DNA from: a virus
Length of the DNA: 37,530 nucleotides
Virus record (IMG/VR): IMGVR_UViG_3300037459_000019
Location: 1-37,530 of that record
Reading direction: 5' to 3' (one strand)
The notes beneath the pieces were generated by a model. The model was not told where the DNA came from. It saw nothing but the letters and a program-made list of their open reading frames with translations, and did no database searches. Positions within the stretch are counted from its first letter, which is position 1. Every line of letters begins with the position of its first letter. A program made the translations under genes and the position numbers. Positions 12,155 to 19,573 of this stretch are shown here, one piece after another.

Positions 12155-12394
12155 ATGTTGCCTAAGCATCACTACGACTCAGAGAATAGCTCTGTTTATA
12201 ATGATAGTAATTGGATAAGCGAACAAATAGATCAGTTGCCTATTTCTATGCAAAAGAAAGTAACCAGTAAATATAGTGATATTTATTTACAGCTCACTAA
12301 AGAAGAAGATCGAAAGGTTAGATTTAGAGTTAACACATGGCTAAGAAAGACGGTTGAAAAAAATAAAATAACAAACACAGAAGGGTATTTCTAA
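12155..12394 (+). CDS. Hypothetical protein upstream of helicase (79 aa)
   Basis: A strong TTGGAGG ribosome site precedes ATG 12155. The protein begins MLPKHHYDSENSSVYNDSNW and continues with helical, charged segments (EQIDQLPISMQKKVTSKYSD, then FRVNTWLRKTVEKNKI). Its TAA overlaps the helicase ATG, so the two are coupled, which suggests a role as helicase partner or loader. No family recognised. Confidence 0.65.
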   Translation: MLPKHHYDSENSSVYNDSNWISEQIDQLPISMQKKVTSKYSDIYLQLTKEEDRKVRFRVNTWLRKTVEKNKITNTEGYF

Positions 12395-13920
12395 TGTTAT
12401 ACGAACTAAGGCCACACCAACAAGCAGCACTAGACGAATTAAGGGTTTCATTTGCAAAAGGATTGAAGCGGCCTATGCTTTACGCTCCTGTTGCGTTTGG
12501 CAAAACAATAGTAGCCGCTCATATTGTTACCGCAGCACTTGATAAAGGGAAAAGAGTTTTGTTTGTTGCTCCTTATACGGCGCTAATAAATCAAACCGCT
12601 AGATCGTTTATGGCCCAAGACATACCGCAACCAGGAATAATGCAAGCCGATCACCCATGGACTAACCCGGGCAAAAGATTACAAATTGCATCAGTCCAAA
12701 CTTTAGCCAGAAGGCAACTACCAGAGGTTGATTTAATCATAGTTGATGAGGCGCATCTTCAATACTCAGTTATTTGTAAATTAATAGAAGAAACTGAAAT
12801 TCCTGTGATTGGTCTTAGTGGCTCGCCTTTTTCAAAGGGTTTAGGTAAGTATTATGACAATTTAATACACACTACATCAATGCGACAATTGATTGATGAA
12901 GGCTTTCTTTCTGACTATGTAGCTTACTCTCATGACAAACCAGATCTAACAGGAATTAAAACTGTTGCTGGTGATTATCACGAAGGTCAACTTGGGGATC
13001 GTATGAGCGATCCTAAGCTTGTTGGTTGTGTAATTGATACTTGGTTAAAGCATGGAGAAAACAGGCCTACAATTTGCTTCTGCGTGAATGTAGCTCATGC
13101 TGAGTTTATAGGGGCTGAATTTGAAAGAGTTAATATATCCAACGTTGTGATCACCGGGCGAACACCGATGGAAGATAGAGAGGTGTATTTTACCCAATTC
13201 AAAAAAGGAAATATTAAGGTACTTGTTAATGTTGGGACTTTAGTTGCCGGGTTTGATTCAGATGTGAGATGCATTATTGATGCTGCGCCAACTAAATCAG
13301 ACATTAGGCACGTTCAAAAATTAGGCAGGGGATTAAGGACCGCGACAGGTAAAGATCACTTAATAATATTAGATCATGCTGGCAACTTGGTTAACCTTGG
13401 TTTTCCTGATGATATTGAGATTGACAAGTTAGACAACGGTAGCAAGCAAGAAGCTGCCGAACGTAAAGAAAAACAAGCTAAAGATAAAAAAGAAAAAGAA
13501 CCTAAAGAATGCTCCAAGTGCCACCACATGAAAAAAGCAGATGAACACGAATGCTCAAAATGTGGGTTTGTTCCTAAATTTATTGAAAATGTAGAAGTGG
13601 AAGAAGGGGAGCTTACATCAATTAAAGCAACCAATAAATACACCAAAGACGATAAGCAGCGTATATGGTCCGAAATCAAAGGGTATCAGCGAGAGCGAAT
13701 GCTATCAGGTAAAAGCCTTACTGATGGTTGGTGTTCACACTTATATAAAGACATGGTTGGTGTGTGGCCTAGAAACCTAAGAGATTCAGCTTTACAACCA
13801 AGCGAGCAAGTCAGGGGGTTTATAAAACATAAAGCTATCGCGTGGGCCAAATCTAAAAATAAAATGAAGGATAGAGCTAAACACGCAGAGTGGACCGAAA
13901 GAAGACAGAATATAGCTTGA
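12394..13920 (+). CDS. DEAD/DEAH-box helicase (superfamily 2)
   Basis: This ATP-dependent helicase of the type-III restriction/RadD-like group probably opens DNA for replication. Motif I is APVAFGKT (residues 31-38), motif II DEAH (118-121), motif III SGSP (142-145) and motif VI QKLGRGLRT (308-316). A lysine-rich linker (355-371) leads to a zinc ribbon with C373, C376, C387 and C390, and then a helical C-terminus. The 508-aa length is typical for phage helicases that precede a primase gene. The start overlaps the preceding stop (TAATG). Confidence 0.92.
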   Translation: MLYELRPHQQAALDELRVSFAKGLKRPMLYAPVAFGKTIVAAHIVTAALDKGKRVLFVAPYTALINQTARSFMAQDIPQPGIMQADHPWTNPGKRLQIASVQTLARRQLPEVDLIIVDEAHLQYSVICKLIEETEIPVIGLSGSPFSKGLGKYYDNLIHTTSMRQLIDEGFLSDYVAYSHDKPDLTGIKTVAGDYHEGQLGDRMSDPKLVGCVIDTWLKHGENRPTICFCVNVAHAEFIGAEFERVNISNVVITGRTPMEDREVYFTQFKKGNIKVLVNVGTLVAGFDSDVRCIIDAAPTKSDIRHVQKLGRGLRTATGKDHLIILDHAGNLVNLGFPDDIEIDKLDNGSKQEAAERKEKQAKDKKEKEPKECSKCHHMKKADEHECSKCGFVPKFIENVEVEEGELTSIKATNKYTKDDKQRIWSEIKGYQRERMLSGKSLTDGWCSHLYKDMVGVWPRNLRDSALQPSEQVRGFIKHKAIAWAKSKNKMKDRAKHAEWTERRQNIA

Positions 13921-13975
13921 TTAATTAAAACTTATTAAGTATTATTAAATAGTACTTAATTTAAAAGGTGTAAAA

Positions 13976-14899
13976 ATGAAGACATCAGACGCAGCCAAAG
14001 GGAATTGGGAGTTAATATATAAATCCTTTGGCTTGCAGATAATCCCAAACAAACACCAGTGTTGCCCGTTATGTGATCGCAAAGGATCGTCAGGTATACG
14101 AATACATGACAAGTCAGGCAATGGTGATTATATTTGTGTTTGCAGCAACGGCAACGGATTTACTTTGTTAATGGAAGTTACCGGGCTGCCGTTCGTAGAG
14201 ATCGCAAAACAAATAGATGAAATTATCGGCAACAAACCAGATAGAGTTTTAAAAACAAAACTTACCGGGATACCAAAAAAGATAGCTGCAACATCAAAGC
14301 CAATTATCGGAACATGGTCAGAATATTATTTAAAAGAGCGAGGAATAATAAACCTACCTACTATGTCAGTCCATCATTGTGACTCAGTACCGTACTTTAA
14401 CGAGAACGGTGAAAAGGTTGGTAATTATGAGGCTATGATCGCTACTGTTACAGATGTACAAACACTCGAAATATTACAGCAGCACATTACTTATTTAGAC
14501 GGTAGTAAGAAAATTTACAGAAAAGTAAGAAATCTTACTGATGTTGATTATAAGATCCCGGTTATTAGATTGATGGACGCTGAAAAAACCCTTGGCATAG
14601 CTGAAGGTATAGAAACAGCCCTGAGCGCCTATGATAAATATGACGTTAGATGTTGGTCAACGATCAATAGCGGGTTTATGAAAAGATTCAGAGCACCGAC
14701 AGGAGTAACAAAGCTTTATATATTCGCTGACAACGACAAAAGTGGCACTGGTCATGCTGCCGCCTTTGAATGCGCCAGAGCTAACTTATCATCCAAGAAC
14801 GATGTTAGCGATGTTGTTGTTATGTGGCCCGATGAATTTGGAGATTTTAACGACTTAGAAGATAAAGAAAACATATGCTATTGGGAATTTAGCAAATAA
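13976..14899 (+). CDS. Toprim-domain DNA primase with zinc-binding N-terminus
   Basis: It makes RNA primers on the lagging strand. The N-terminal zinc motif uses C30 and C33 (QCCPLC) with C54 and C56 (YICVC). The Toprim domain has the catalytic glutamate in AEGIETALSAY (about residues 209-219) and the Asp pair in IFADNDKSGTGH (249-260). The 307-aa length lacks any helicase domain, so it would rely on the upstream helicase. An AAAAGGTGTAAA site lies before the ATG. Related to P4-alpha/T7-gp4-like phage primases. Confidence 0.9.
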   Translation: MKTSDAAKGNWELIYKSFGLQIIPNKHQCCPLCDRKGSSGIRIHDKSGNGDYICVCSNGNGFTLLMEVTGLPFVEIAKQIDEIIGNKPDRVLKTKLTGIPKKIAATSKPIIGTWSEYYLKERGIINLPTMSVHHCDSVPYFNENGEKVGNYEAMIATVTDVQTLEILQQHITYLDGSKKIYRKVRNLTDVDYKIPVIRLMDAEKTLGIAEGIETALSAYDKYDVRCWSTINSGFMKRFRAPTGVTKLYIFADNDKSGTGHAAAFECARANLSSKNDVSDVVVMWPDEFGDFNDLEDKENICYWEFSK

Positions 14900-14934
14900 T
14901 TTAATTTAAGTAACTAACATAGGATATAAATAAA

Positions 14935-14976
14935 ATGAAATTAATTTTAGCTAACAGAATAGAGAGGAAGATATAA
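14935..14976 (+). CDS. Possible 13-aa leader peptide before methyltransferase
   Basis: ATG 14935, after TAGGATATAAATAAA, encodes MKLILANRIERKI and ends in TAA overlapping the methyltransferase ATG (TAATG). The methyltransferase ribosome site (AGAGAGGAAG) lies inside it. The arrangement would couple translation, but such short frames also arise by chance. Confidence 0.3.
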   Translation: MKLILANRIERKI

Positions 14977-15860
14977 TGAATGTATTAAGTTTATTTAATG
15001 GAATGAGTTTTGGAATGATGGCGCTAGAGTCATTAAATATTAAAGTTGATAATTATTACAGTAGTGAGATTGATAAATACGCTAACCAGGCAACGCAAGC
15101 AATGTTTCCAAACACTATTCAAGTTGGCGATATATTGAACTGGCGCGAATGGGATATTGATTGGGGCAGCATTAATTTAGTTACCGGTGGGTTTCCTTGT
15201 CAAGCCTGGTCAATGGCTGGTAAGCAGTTAGGCGATAAAGACGAGCGCGGCATGTTGTTCTGGACGATGCTTGATATTATGAAGCACGTTAAATATCTCA
15301 ATCCGAAAGCTAACTTTTTAATTGAAAACGTGAAGATGAAAAAGGAGTTTGAGCAATATATTACAACACACACTGAAAACGCACTAGGCAAGGTTTTTAA
15401 GGTGCTAATCAACAGCGCGTTAGTATCGGCTCAGAATCGAAATAGATACTACTGGACGAGCTTTGAGGTTGAGCAGCCAGAAGATAAGCGTGTAACTTGG
15501 GGTGATGTTAGAGAGTACGGGGTTGAAGGCTTCTATTATACTGAAAAGGGATTGGCGTGGATTTCTAGGCACTCACAAAGAAAAAATAAAAAACTCAGGG
15601 TATGGGGTAATGGTGAAAAGGCTCAAATGGTAGAAGCTAGCCATTATAAAAACTACTCTGCTCAGAGGTTTTTCGGGATACTTGATTGGGCTGGACTTAG
15701 ATACATAACACCTCTCGAATGCTTTAGGCTTCAAACAGTACCAGATCATCACATCGACACACTATTAAACGCCGGAATTAGCAATACTCAGCTATATAAA
15801 ATGTGCGGTAACGGCTGGACTCACGATGTTATAACTCATATATTTAAAGGGTTGATATAA
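14976..15860 (+). CDS. C5-cytosine DNA methyltransferase
   Basis: It transfers methyl groups to cytosine C5, likely to protect phage DNA from host restriction. Motif I is LSLFNGMSFGMMALE (residues 4-18), the catalytic motif IV GGFPCQAWSMAG (71-82, C75), motif VI IENV (116-119) and motif VIII QNRNRYYW (153-160). Motifs IX-X are near the end (TPLECFRLQTVP, YKMCGNGW). The target-recognition region between VIII and IX is short, giving a compact 294-aa enzyme. No restriction enzyme gene accompanies it. It is followed by a terminator facing the HNH gene. Confidence 0.93.
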   Translation: MNVLSLFNGMSFGMMALESLNIKVDNYYSSEIDKYANQATQAMFPNTIQVGDILNWREWDIDWGSINLVTGGFPCQAWSMAGKQLGDKDERGMLFWTMLDIMKHVKYLNPKANFLIENVKMKKEFEQYITTHTENALGKVFKVLINSALVSAQNRNRYYWTSFEVEQPEDKRVTWGDVREYGVEGFYYTEKGLAWISRHSQRKNKKLRVWGNGEKAQMVEASHYKNYSAQRFFGILDWAGLRYITPLECFRLQTVPDHHIDTLLNAGISNTQLYKMCGNGWTHDVITHIFKGLI

Positions 15861-15867
15861 ACATAAC

Positions 15868-15894
15868 GCTCGCCTAATAAGCGAGCTTTGTTTT
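15868..15894 (+). terminator. Terminator between methyltransferase and HNH gene
   Basis: GCTCGC (15868-15873) pairs with GCGAGC (15881-15886) across a 7-base loop, followed by TTTGTTTT. It ends the rightward replication transcript at the convergence with the leftward homing endonuclease gene. Confidence 0.8.
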
Positions 15895-16420
15895 ATAGAC
15901 TATCTTTGTGAACTCCTTTTTCCTTCTTTAAAACCCACCTCGAAAATAAAACCATTTCACTTTTGCTCGCATTACTTTTCATTAAGTTCGCAAGATAACT
16001 TATTATTTGTACGTTATTTTTCGTGTAACCCTTGGTTGAATCTATTCTATCTATTGAAGCTGCAAACTTTCCTTTTGTACCGGGCCCATAAATTAAATCA
16101 AAACCAAACACCGGACATTTTTCAGGAGCTATACTTATTAAAAAAGCGGTTTTTATATCAAAATCCATATTAAATTTCTTTGCTCTCTTTTGTGCACTCC
16201 CGGATAACTGTAAGCAGGTATACCTAACCGGGTCTTTTGTTTTTAAAGCATCCCGGTACTTTTGGCTTCTATTGTTATTTTCTTTTTTACCTCTTGCTCT
16301 TCCTTGTACCTTCTTTTCATGCCTAACACAGTCATTACATTTATTTATATAATTCCTCTTCCTATATTCTGCGTGATTTAATGGGTTTAACTTGCATGAA
16401 CAAATAATACACTCTTTCAT
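15893..16420 (-). CDS. HNH-type homing endonuclease (zinc-finger)
   Basis: The N-terminus carries zinc-binding cysteines (CIICSCKL and KCNDC), followed by a basic linker and an HNH-like core: KCPVFGFDLIYG, then AASIDRIDSTKGYTKNNVQI and LANLMKSNAS. That DRIDSxKGYxxxNVQ pattern is found in free-standing phage HNH endonucleases. The length of 175 aa is normal. The gene is on the opposite strand to its neighbours and is preceded by a long hairpin that includes its ribosome site. Mobile-gene behaviour is inferred from the family. Confidence 0.8.
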   Translation of the reverse strand: MKECIICSCKLNPLNHAEYRKRNYINKCNDCVRHEKKVQGRARGKKENNNRSQKYRDALKTKDPVRYTCLQLSGSAQKRAKKFNMDFDIKTAFLISIAPEKCPVFGFDLIYGPGTKGKFAASIDRIDSTKGYTKNNVQIISYLANLMKSNASKSEMVLFSRWVLKKEKGVHKDSL

Positions 16421-16460
16421 ATGCTACCTATAATGTGCGAATAGAAGTTATAGGTAGTAT
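16421..16460 (-). promoter_or_regulatory. Hairpin sequestering the HNH ribosome-binding site
   Basis: CTACCTATAA (16424-16433) and TTATAGGTAG (16448-16457) are a perfect 10-bp inverted repeat, extendable to about 13 bp with a G-U pair. In the leftward mRNA the 3' arm holds AGGTAG immediately before the ATG at 16420. A folded leader would block ribosomes. Similar hairpin control is known for T4 homing endonuclease genes such as I-TevI. Confidence 0.6.
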
Positions 16461-16461
16461 A

Positions 16462-16899
16462 CTATTTTAACGAGTTGGTTTGTACTCCTTTTACCTTTTC
16501 GTGAGTTCTTGCAGCTACAAGGCCAAGCATACCAAGAAGAACCTGCATAGTTAGTGTAGTGTCTATTTCTGGGAACTCCCCGGTATAGCCATTCATTGCT
16601 GCTACAAATCTCATGATCGGCTCAATCATTGATGAATACAGTAGCCCTAGACCACAAACCCAACCGATAAAACTTCGCCAACCAGCTACAAATACGCTTC
16701 GATGCCCGGCTTCAATCTTATTTACCTCTAGTTGCCCGGTGATTAATTTAATACTGGCGTTTAATTCTGCCAAGTCACCTTTCTGATGCAACTCTTCAAG
16801 CTTTCTAATTTCTTGTGATTGCTTTACTGGGTCAGGCCATATCTTTTCTATTAATGTTTTGCCGACTTCAAGCGCTGCCGTTAGCGGGTCGAAACTCAT
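16462..16899 (-). CDS. GTA-type holin (three-transmembrane holin)
   Basis: The order of elements matches the GTA/3TM phage holin family: an N-terminal amphipathic part (LTAALEVGKTLIEKIWPDP), a charged helix (EELHQKGDLAELNASIKLIT), the conserved RSVFVAGWRSFIGWVCGLG first membrane segment, a second segment (SSMIEPIMRFVAAM) and a third (TMQVLLGMLGLVAARTHEK). At 145 aa it is typical. It forms the membrane lesion that frees the endolysin. It overlaps the upstream lipoprotein gene by 4 bases. It lies far from the endolysin at 4215. Confidence 0.8.
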   Translation of the reverse strand: MSFDPLTAALEVGKTLIEKIWPDPVKQSQEIRKLEELHQKGDLAELNASIKLITGQLEVNKIEAGHRSVFVAGWRSFIGWVCGLGLLYSSMIEPIMRFVAAMNGYTGEFPEIDTTLTMQVLLGMLGLVAARTHEKVKGVQTNSLK

Positions 16900-17054
16900 A
16901 AAACCACCTTTTTATTTATAACGTCAAACTCTCTGTTTTCATTGCTACACACGAATTTAACTTGCTTGCAGTCTACACACTCAAACTCGCATTCGCCCGT
17001 GTCTTGATTCGTTGAGCAGCTTGATAGTAATAGTATAAGTATAGTTAGCTTCAT
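16896..17054 (-). CDS. Small cysteine-rich lipoprotein (52 aa)
   Basis: I start at ATG 17054 because AGAGGTG precedes it and the protein then begins with a signal peptide and lipobox, MKLTILILLLSSCSTNQ, C13 being the lipidation site; a longer frame adds ten residues without benefit. The mature part has cysteines in ECEFECVDCKQVKFVC. It overlaps the holin start (ATGA). It could be an Rz1-like spanin subunit or an exclusion lipoprotein. Confidence 0.6.
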   Translation of the reverse strand: MKLTILILLLSSCSTNQDTGECEFECVDCKQVKFVCSNENREFDVINKKVVL

Positions 17055-17180
17055 AGTGTTCACCTCTTTTTTATATTTTATCACAAGTAAATTATTTATG
17101 AATATAACAACTGGTCTAATCTGTTGATTGGGGTTTATGGGTTATAGTTAGCTCAACTTAAACGAAAGGAAGAATGAAAA

Positions 17181-17534
17181 ATGAGTAAATTCACGGAATG
17201 GCAAAAATCAAAAGCCGATTTAAAATCAGCAAAGTCATGGGTATCAAATAGATCTAAGAAAGATAGCCAAGATGGCAGAAGGTACGCAAAAGTTCAACTT
17301 CAATCATTAAAGTTAGAATACTGCGGGCAAGCATACGCTGGCGCCAATAATTACCATGAATCACCTGAATCTTTTAATAAGTATTTGGCGAAAGCTGTGG
17401 GCTTATTAAGAGAGAAAATAGAAGATGAGGCGTTAAAGTTACTTGAAGCTGAAAGTAATGAAAAAGCCATACTGGCTAATGATGAAGTTTCAGAAATGAT
17501 GGATGAAATATCCGCTATTAGTGGCGATAAATAA
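17181..17534 (+). CDS. Hypothetical protein (117 aa)
   Basis: First gene of a tightly packed rightward run. The ribosome site GAAAGGAAG lies shortly before ATG 17181. The protein begins MSKFTEWQKSKADLKSAKSW, with a basic N-terminal third (WVSNRSKKDSQDGRRYAKVQ) and a helical acidic end (EDEALKLLEAESNEKAI, then SEMMDEISAISGDK). Its TAA overlaps the next start. No family recognised. Confidence 0.6.
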   Translation: MSKFTEWQKSKADLKSAKSWVSNRSKKDSQDGRRYAKVQLQSLKLEYCGQAYAGANNYHESPESFNKYLAKAVGLLREKIEDEALKLLEAESNEKAILANDEVSEMMDEISAISGDK

Positions 17535-17701
17535 TGACAAATACATCAGATGGCTTAATCGCCCTATTAAAACGTAAAGGTATTGATCCAACTGGTGATA
17601 GGGTTAAGGATTTAATTCTAGCTAGGTCAGTTATGCCGAAGCCTTTTAAGGATAAATCTAATGACGGACACATACACACAACTAACAGTGAAACTAAGTG
17701 A
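17534..17701 (+). CDS. Hypothetical protein (55 aa)
   Basis: The ATG overlaps the previous stop (TAATG). The product is MTNTSDGLIALLKRKGIDPT, then GDRVKDLILARSVMPKPFKD and a polar tail. Its last 41 bases overlap the next gene in a different frame. It is kept because of the clean coupling and composition. Function is unknown. Confidence 0.5.
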   Translation: MTNTSDGLIALLKRKGIDPTGDRVKDLILARSVMPKPFKDKSNDGHIHTTNSETK

Positions 17702-17864
17702 GTCAGAAGCAGCCCGAGCAGAATTAAGAGGTGAGCTATCGGGCTTATACGATGAAAACGAAGGGCTAATTGATACTAATGAGATTTATAAAATAAAGCT
17801 CATACAGGCAGAGTTATTAGTTGGCAGTTTAAATAAACAGGTTTTAAGGGGTGAATTACATTGA
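17661..17864 (+). CDS. Coiled-coil hypothetical protein (67 aa)
   Basis: MTDTYTQLTVKLSESEAARA begins a continuous amphipathic helix (ELRGELSGLYDENEGLIDTN, then KIKLIQAELLVGSLNKQVL) with heptad-like leucines. Residue make-up resembles spanin-type or coiled-coil accessory proteins, but it has no membrane segment; the next gene supplies one. It overlaps the preceding gene by 41 bases. Confidence 0.5.
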   Translation: MTDTYTQLTVKLSESEAARAELRGELSGLYDENEGLIDTNEIYKIKLIQAELLVGSLNKQVLRGELH

Positions 17865-17980
17865 ATGATTTAAAGTTTAACGATATTACCAGGCGCGTAC
17901 AAATAGCGATTAGTATGATTGGTTTCGGGTGTCTTGCTTATGTTGTGAGCGGTTGTATTTATTATGGGATAGGTGGTTAA
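17861..17980 (+). CDS. Small single-pass membrane protein (39 aa)
   Basis: TTG 17861 overlaps the previous stop and follows AAGGGGTG. The protein starts MNDLKFNDITRRVQIAISMI and continues with a hydrophobic helix (GFGCLAYVVSGCIYYGIGG). The basic residues before the helix predict an inside N-terminus. No family recognised; the near-perfect spacing supports expression. Confidence 0.5.
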   Translation: MNDLKFNDITRRVQIAISMIGFGCLAYVVSGCIYYGIGG

Positions 17981-17981
17981 T

Positions 17982-18446
17982 ATGATTAACGCAATTAATA
18001 TGATTTACGGCAAAGGTAAGTTGTCAGAAAATATAGCTAGTGATATGAACGGGCGCTCTCATTATACGATTGAAGATAAAAGACGCGCGTTATCAATATT
18101 TGAACGTACTGGTTCTTATGGTGAAGTTGAAAAAGAGCTGGGTGTTAGTCGGAATACTGTTCGAGCATGGAAAGAAAAATACGGCTCTGCTGGTGCGCTG
18201 AAAGATATTAAAGATTTATATAACGACACCTTGCCGCAAAACGTTAGCAGTAAAGCTATAGTTAGGGATAGGAGAAACAGCCTTGTTAGACTGGTTGAAA
18301 AGGTCGTTATTGGCTCTAGTGATTTAGCTGAATTATTAGGCGTAACAACCGTGACAGTTAGAGATGATATTCGGCACTTACTATCTGTTAATAGAGTGAT
18401 AAATATTAGCCTTAGCAAGACTTGTTATTTAATTAAGGCTGCATAA
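17982..18446 (+). CDS. Double helix-turn-helix DNA-binding protein (154 aa)
   Basis: I start at ATG 17982 (MINAINMIYGKGKLSENIAS) because AGGTGG lies 5 bases before it; a GTG nine bases earlier overlaps the preceding gene. Two DNA-binding motifs are visible: a transposase-like HTH (GSYGEVEKELGVSRNTVRAW) near residues 47-66 and a DeoR-like HTH (SSDLAELLGVTTVTVRDDIR) in the C-terminal third. It may regulate late genes or replication. No transposase catalytic domain is present. Confidence 0.65.
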   Translation: MINAINMIYGKGKLSENIASDMNGRSHYTIEDKRRALSIFERTGSYGEVEKELGVSRNTVRAWKEKYGSAGALKDIKDLYNDTLPQNVSSKAIVRDRRNSLVRLVEKVVIGSSDLAELLGVTTVTVRDDIRHLLSVNRVINISLSKTCYLIKAA

Positions 18447-18766
18447 TGATTGATTACAACGCAGCAGATGCGGCAATAAATTATCTAGTTTCTACTGATG
18501 TAGAATTAGCAAGGTGTAAAACTTTATATGAGGCACTTTACGAGCAAAAGAAAACTATACAAGCTATAGAGTTTCTAGCCGCTTCAGGAAGTGCCGCAGA
18601 AAGAACACAGAAAGCCTTGGCTAGTGATTCATACATAGAGCACCTATCGTTAATTAAAGATGCTCAGATTGAATTCGAGATACTTAGAAACAAAAGGCAA
18701 TCTAATTCTGCTGTTATTGATATGTGGCGTAGTGTTAATAGTAATCAAAGGAAGGGTAATATCTAA
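18446..18766 (+). CDS. Hypothetical helical phage protein (106 aa)
   Basis: ATG overlaps the previous stop (TAATG). The protein begins MIDYNAADAAINYLVSTDVE and is helical throughout, with KTLYEALYEQKKTIQAIEFL and a basic end (NSNQRKGNI). Proteins of this kind appear beside YbcO-like and RusA genes in other phages as far as I recall; I cannot name the family. Confidence 0.55.
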   Translation: MIDYNAADAAINYLVSTDVELARCKTLYEALYEQKKTIQAIEFLAASGSAAERTQKALASDSYIEHLSLIKDAQIEFEILRNKRQSNSAVIDMWRSVNSNQRKGNI

Positions 18767-18924
18767 TGAAACACAGAAAACTACCAGTTAAATCACAGTA
18801 TCACTCTAAATGTAAGTGCGGCCATGCAATACAGCCAGGTGAAACAAGGGTTAAGTTAACGGGTGATTATGACAAGTGCCAGATGTGTTTTGATAAAGGG
18901 GAAATAAATGGCAAAGCAAAATAA
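18766..18924 (+). CDS. Small zinc-ribbon protein (52 aa)
   Basis: ATG overlaps the preceding TAA. It holds two Cys pairs: CKCGH (residues 16-20) and CQMC (near residue 40). They are separated by GETRVKL, the usual turn of a short zinc ribbon. The rest is basic. It overlaps the YbcO-like gene by 17 bases and may help bind DNA for it. Confidence 0.6.
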   Translation: MKHRKLPVKSQYHSKCKCGHAIQPGETRVKLTGDYDKCQMCFDKGEINGKAK

Positions 18925-19201
18925 AATAACTAAGTCAGCAAGAGGTGAAGATTGTACTTTGCTTCTTGGTAACTGCTCAAGTAATGAAACTGTTGTATTG
19001 TGTCATATTGGCAAAAATAGAGGTATGGCTTGTAAGTGTGGCGATCACTTTGCTGTTTATGCTTGCTCTAATTGCCACGATATTATTGATGGTAGAAAGT
19101 TGTTTTCATTTGGTGCTGGTGAACTGGCAGAAATAAAACTAATAGCACTTGAACGAACACAACAAAAATTAATTGATAAGGGCTTGTCATGGCTAGAATA
19201 G
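18908..19201 (+). CDS. YbcO-like nuclease (DUF1364)
   Basis: Resembles E. coli YbcO, an HNH-type structure-specific nuclease from a lambdoid prophage. Shared elements are KSARGEDCTLLLGNCSSNET (residues 9-28), VVLCHIG (the His of the active site), and YACSNCHDIIDGRKLF. Length is 97 aa, as in YbcO. It overlaps RusA by 13 bases, so both likely process branched DNA before packaging. Confidence 0.85.
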   Translation: MAKQNKITKSARGEDCTLLLGNCSSNETVVLCHIGKNRGMACKCGDHFAVYACSNCHDIIDGRKLFSFGAGELAEIKLIALERTQQKLIDKGLSWLE

Positions 19202-19512
19202 GCATTAAACCACTATCAGTCAATCAGGCTTGGAAGGGTAGGAGGTTCAAAACAAAGGCGTATGATAAGTATATTCGTGATGTTATGTGTCTATTGCCAG
19301 CGCTCAAAGTTCCTGATGATAAGTTAGAGCTAGAAATTACCTTTGGGTTATCCAATCGTGCGGCTGATATAGATAACCCGTTAAAATGCTTTATAGACGT
19401 TTTACAGAAAAAGTATAACTTTGACGATAAGATGATTTATAGATTAATAGTTAATAAGGTTATCACCAAAAAAGGCGATGAGTATATAGAATTTAATATA
19501 GTTGAATTATAA
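19189..19512 (+). CDS. rusA: RusA-family Holliday junction resolvase
   Basis: It cuts four-way junctions and other branched replication intermediates. The RusA signature is AADIDNPLKCFIDVLQKK (residues 58-75) with catalytic aspartates D60, D62 and D70, followed by FDDKMIYRL. The N-terminus GIKPLSVNQAWKGRRFKTKA is also typical. The 107-aa length is slightly short but complete. A terminator follows at 19542. Confidence 0.9.
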   Translation: MARIGIKPLSVNQAWKGRRFKTKAYDKYIRDVMCLLPALKVPDDKLELEITFGLSNRAADIDNPLKCFIDVLQKKYNFDDKMIYRLIVNKVITKKGDEYIEFNIVEL

Positions 19513-19541
19513 ACAAAGGTATCGGGAGAATACTATTTTGT

Positions 19542-19573
19542 GCCACCAATTCCAGTTTGGTGGCTTTTTATTT
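19542..19573 (+). terminator. Terminator after rusA
   Basis: GCCACCAA (19542-19549) and TTGGTGGC (19557-19564) with a 7-base loop, followed by TTTTTATTTA. It ends the rightward operon at its convergence with the leftward gene at 19572. Bases 19562-19576 (GGCTTTTTATTTACT) recur at 20173-20187. Confidence 0.85.

Noticed and set aside
14976-16420. Restriction-modification system (methyltransferase plus HNH nuclease)
   Set aside because: The neighbouring nuclease is on the opposite strand behind a terminator and looks like a homing endonuclease. Nothing links their specificity, so an orphan methyltransferase is the simpler reading.
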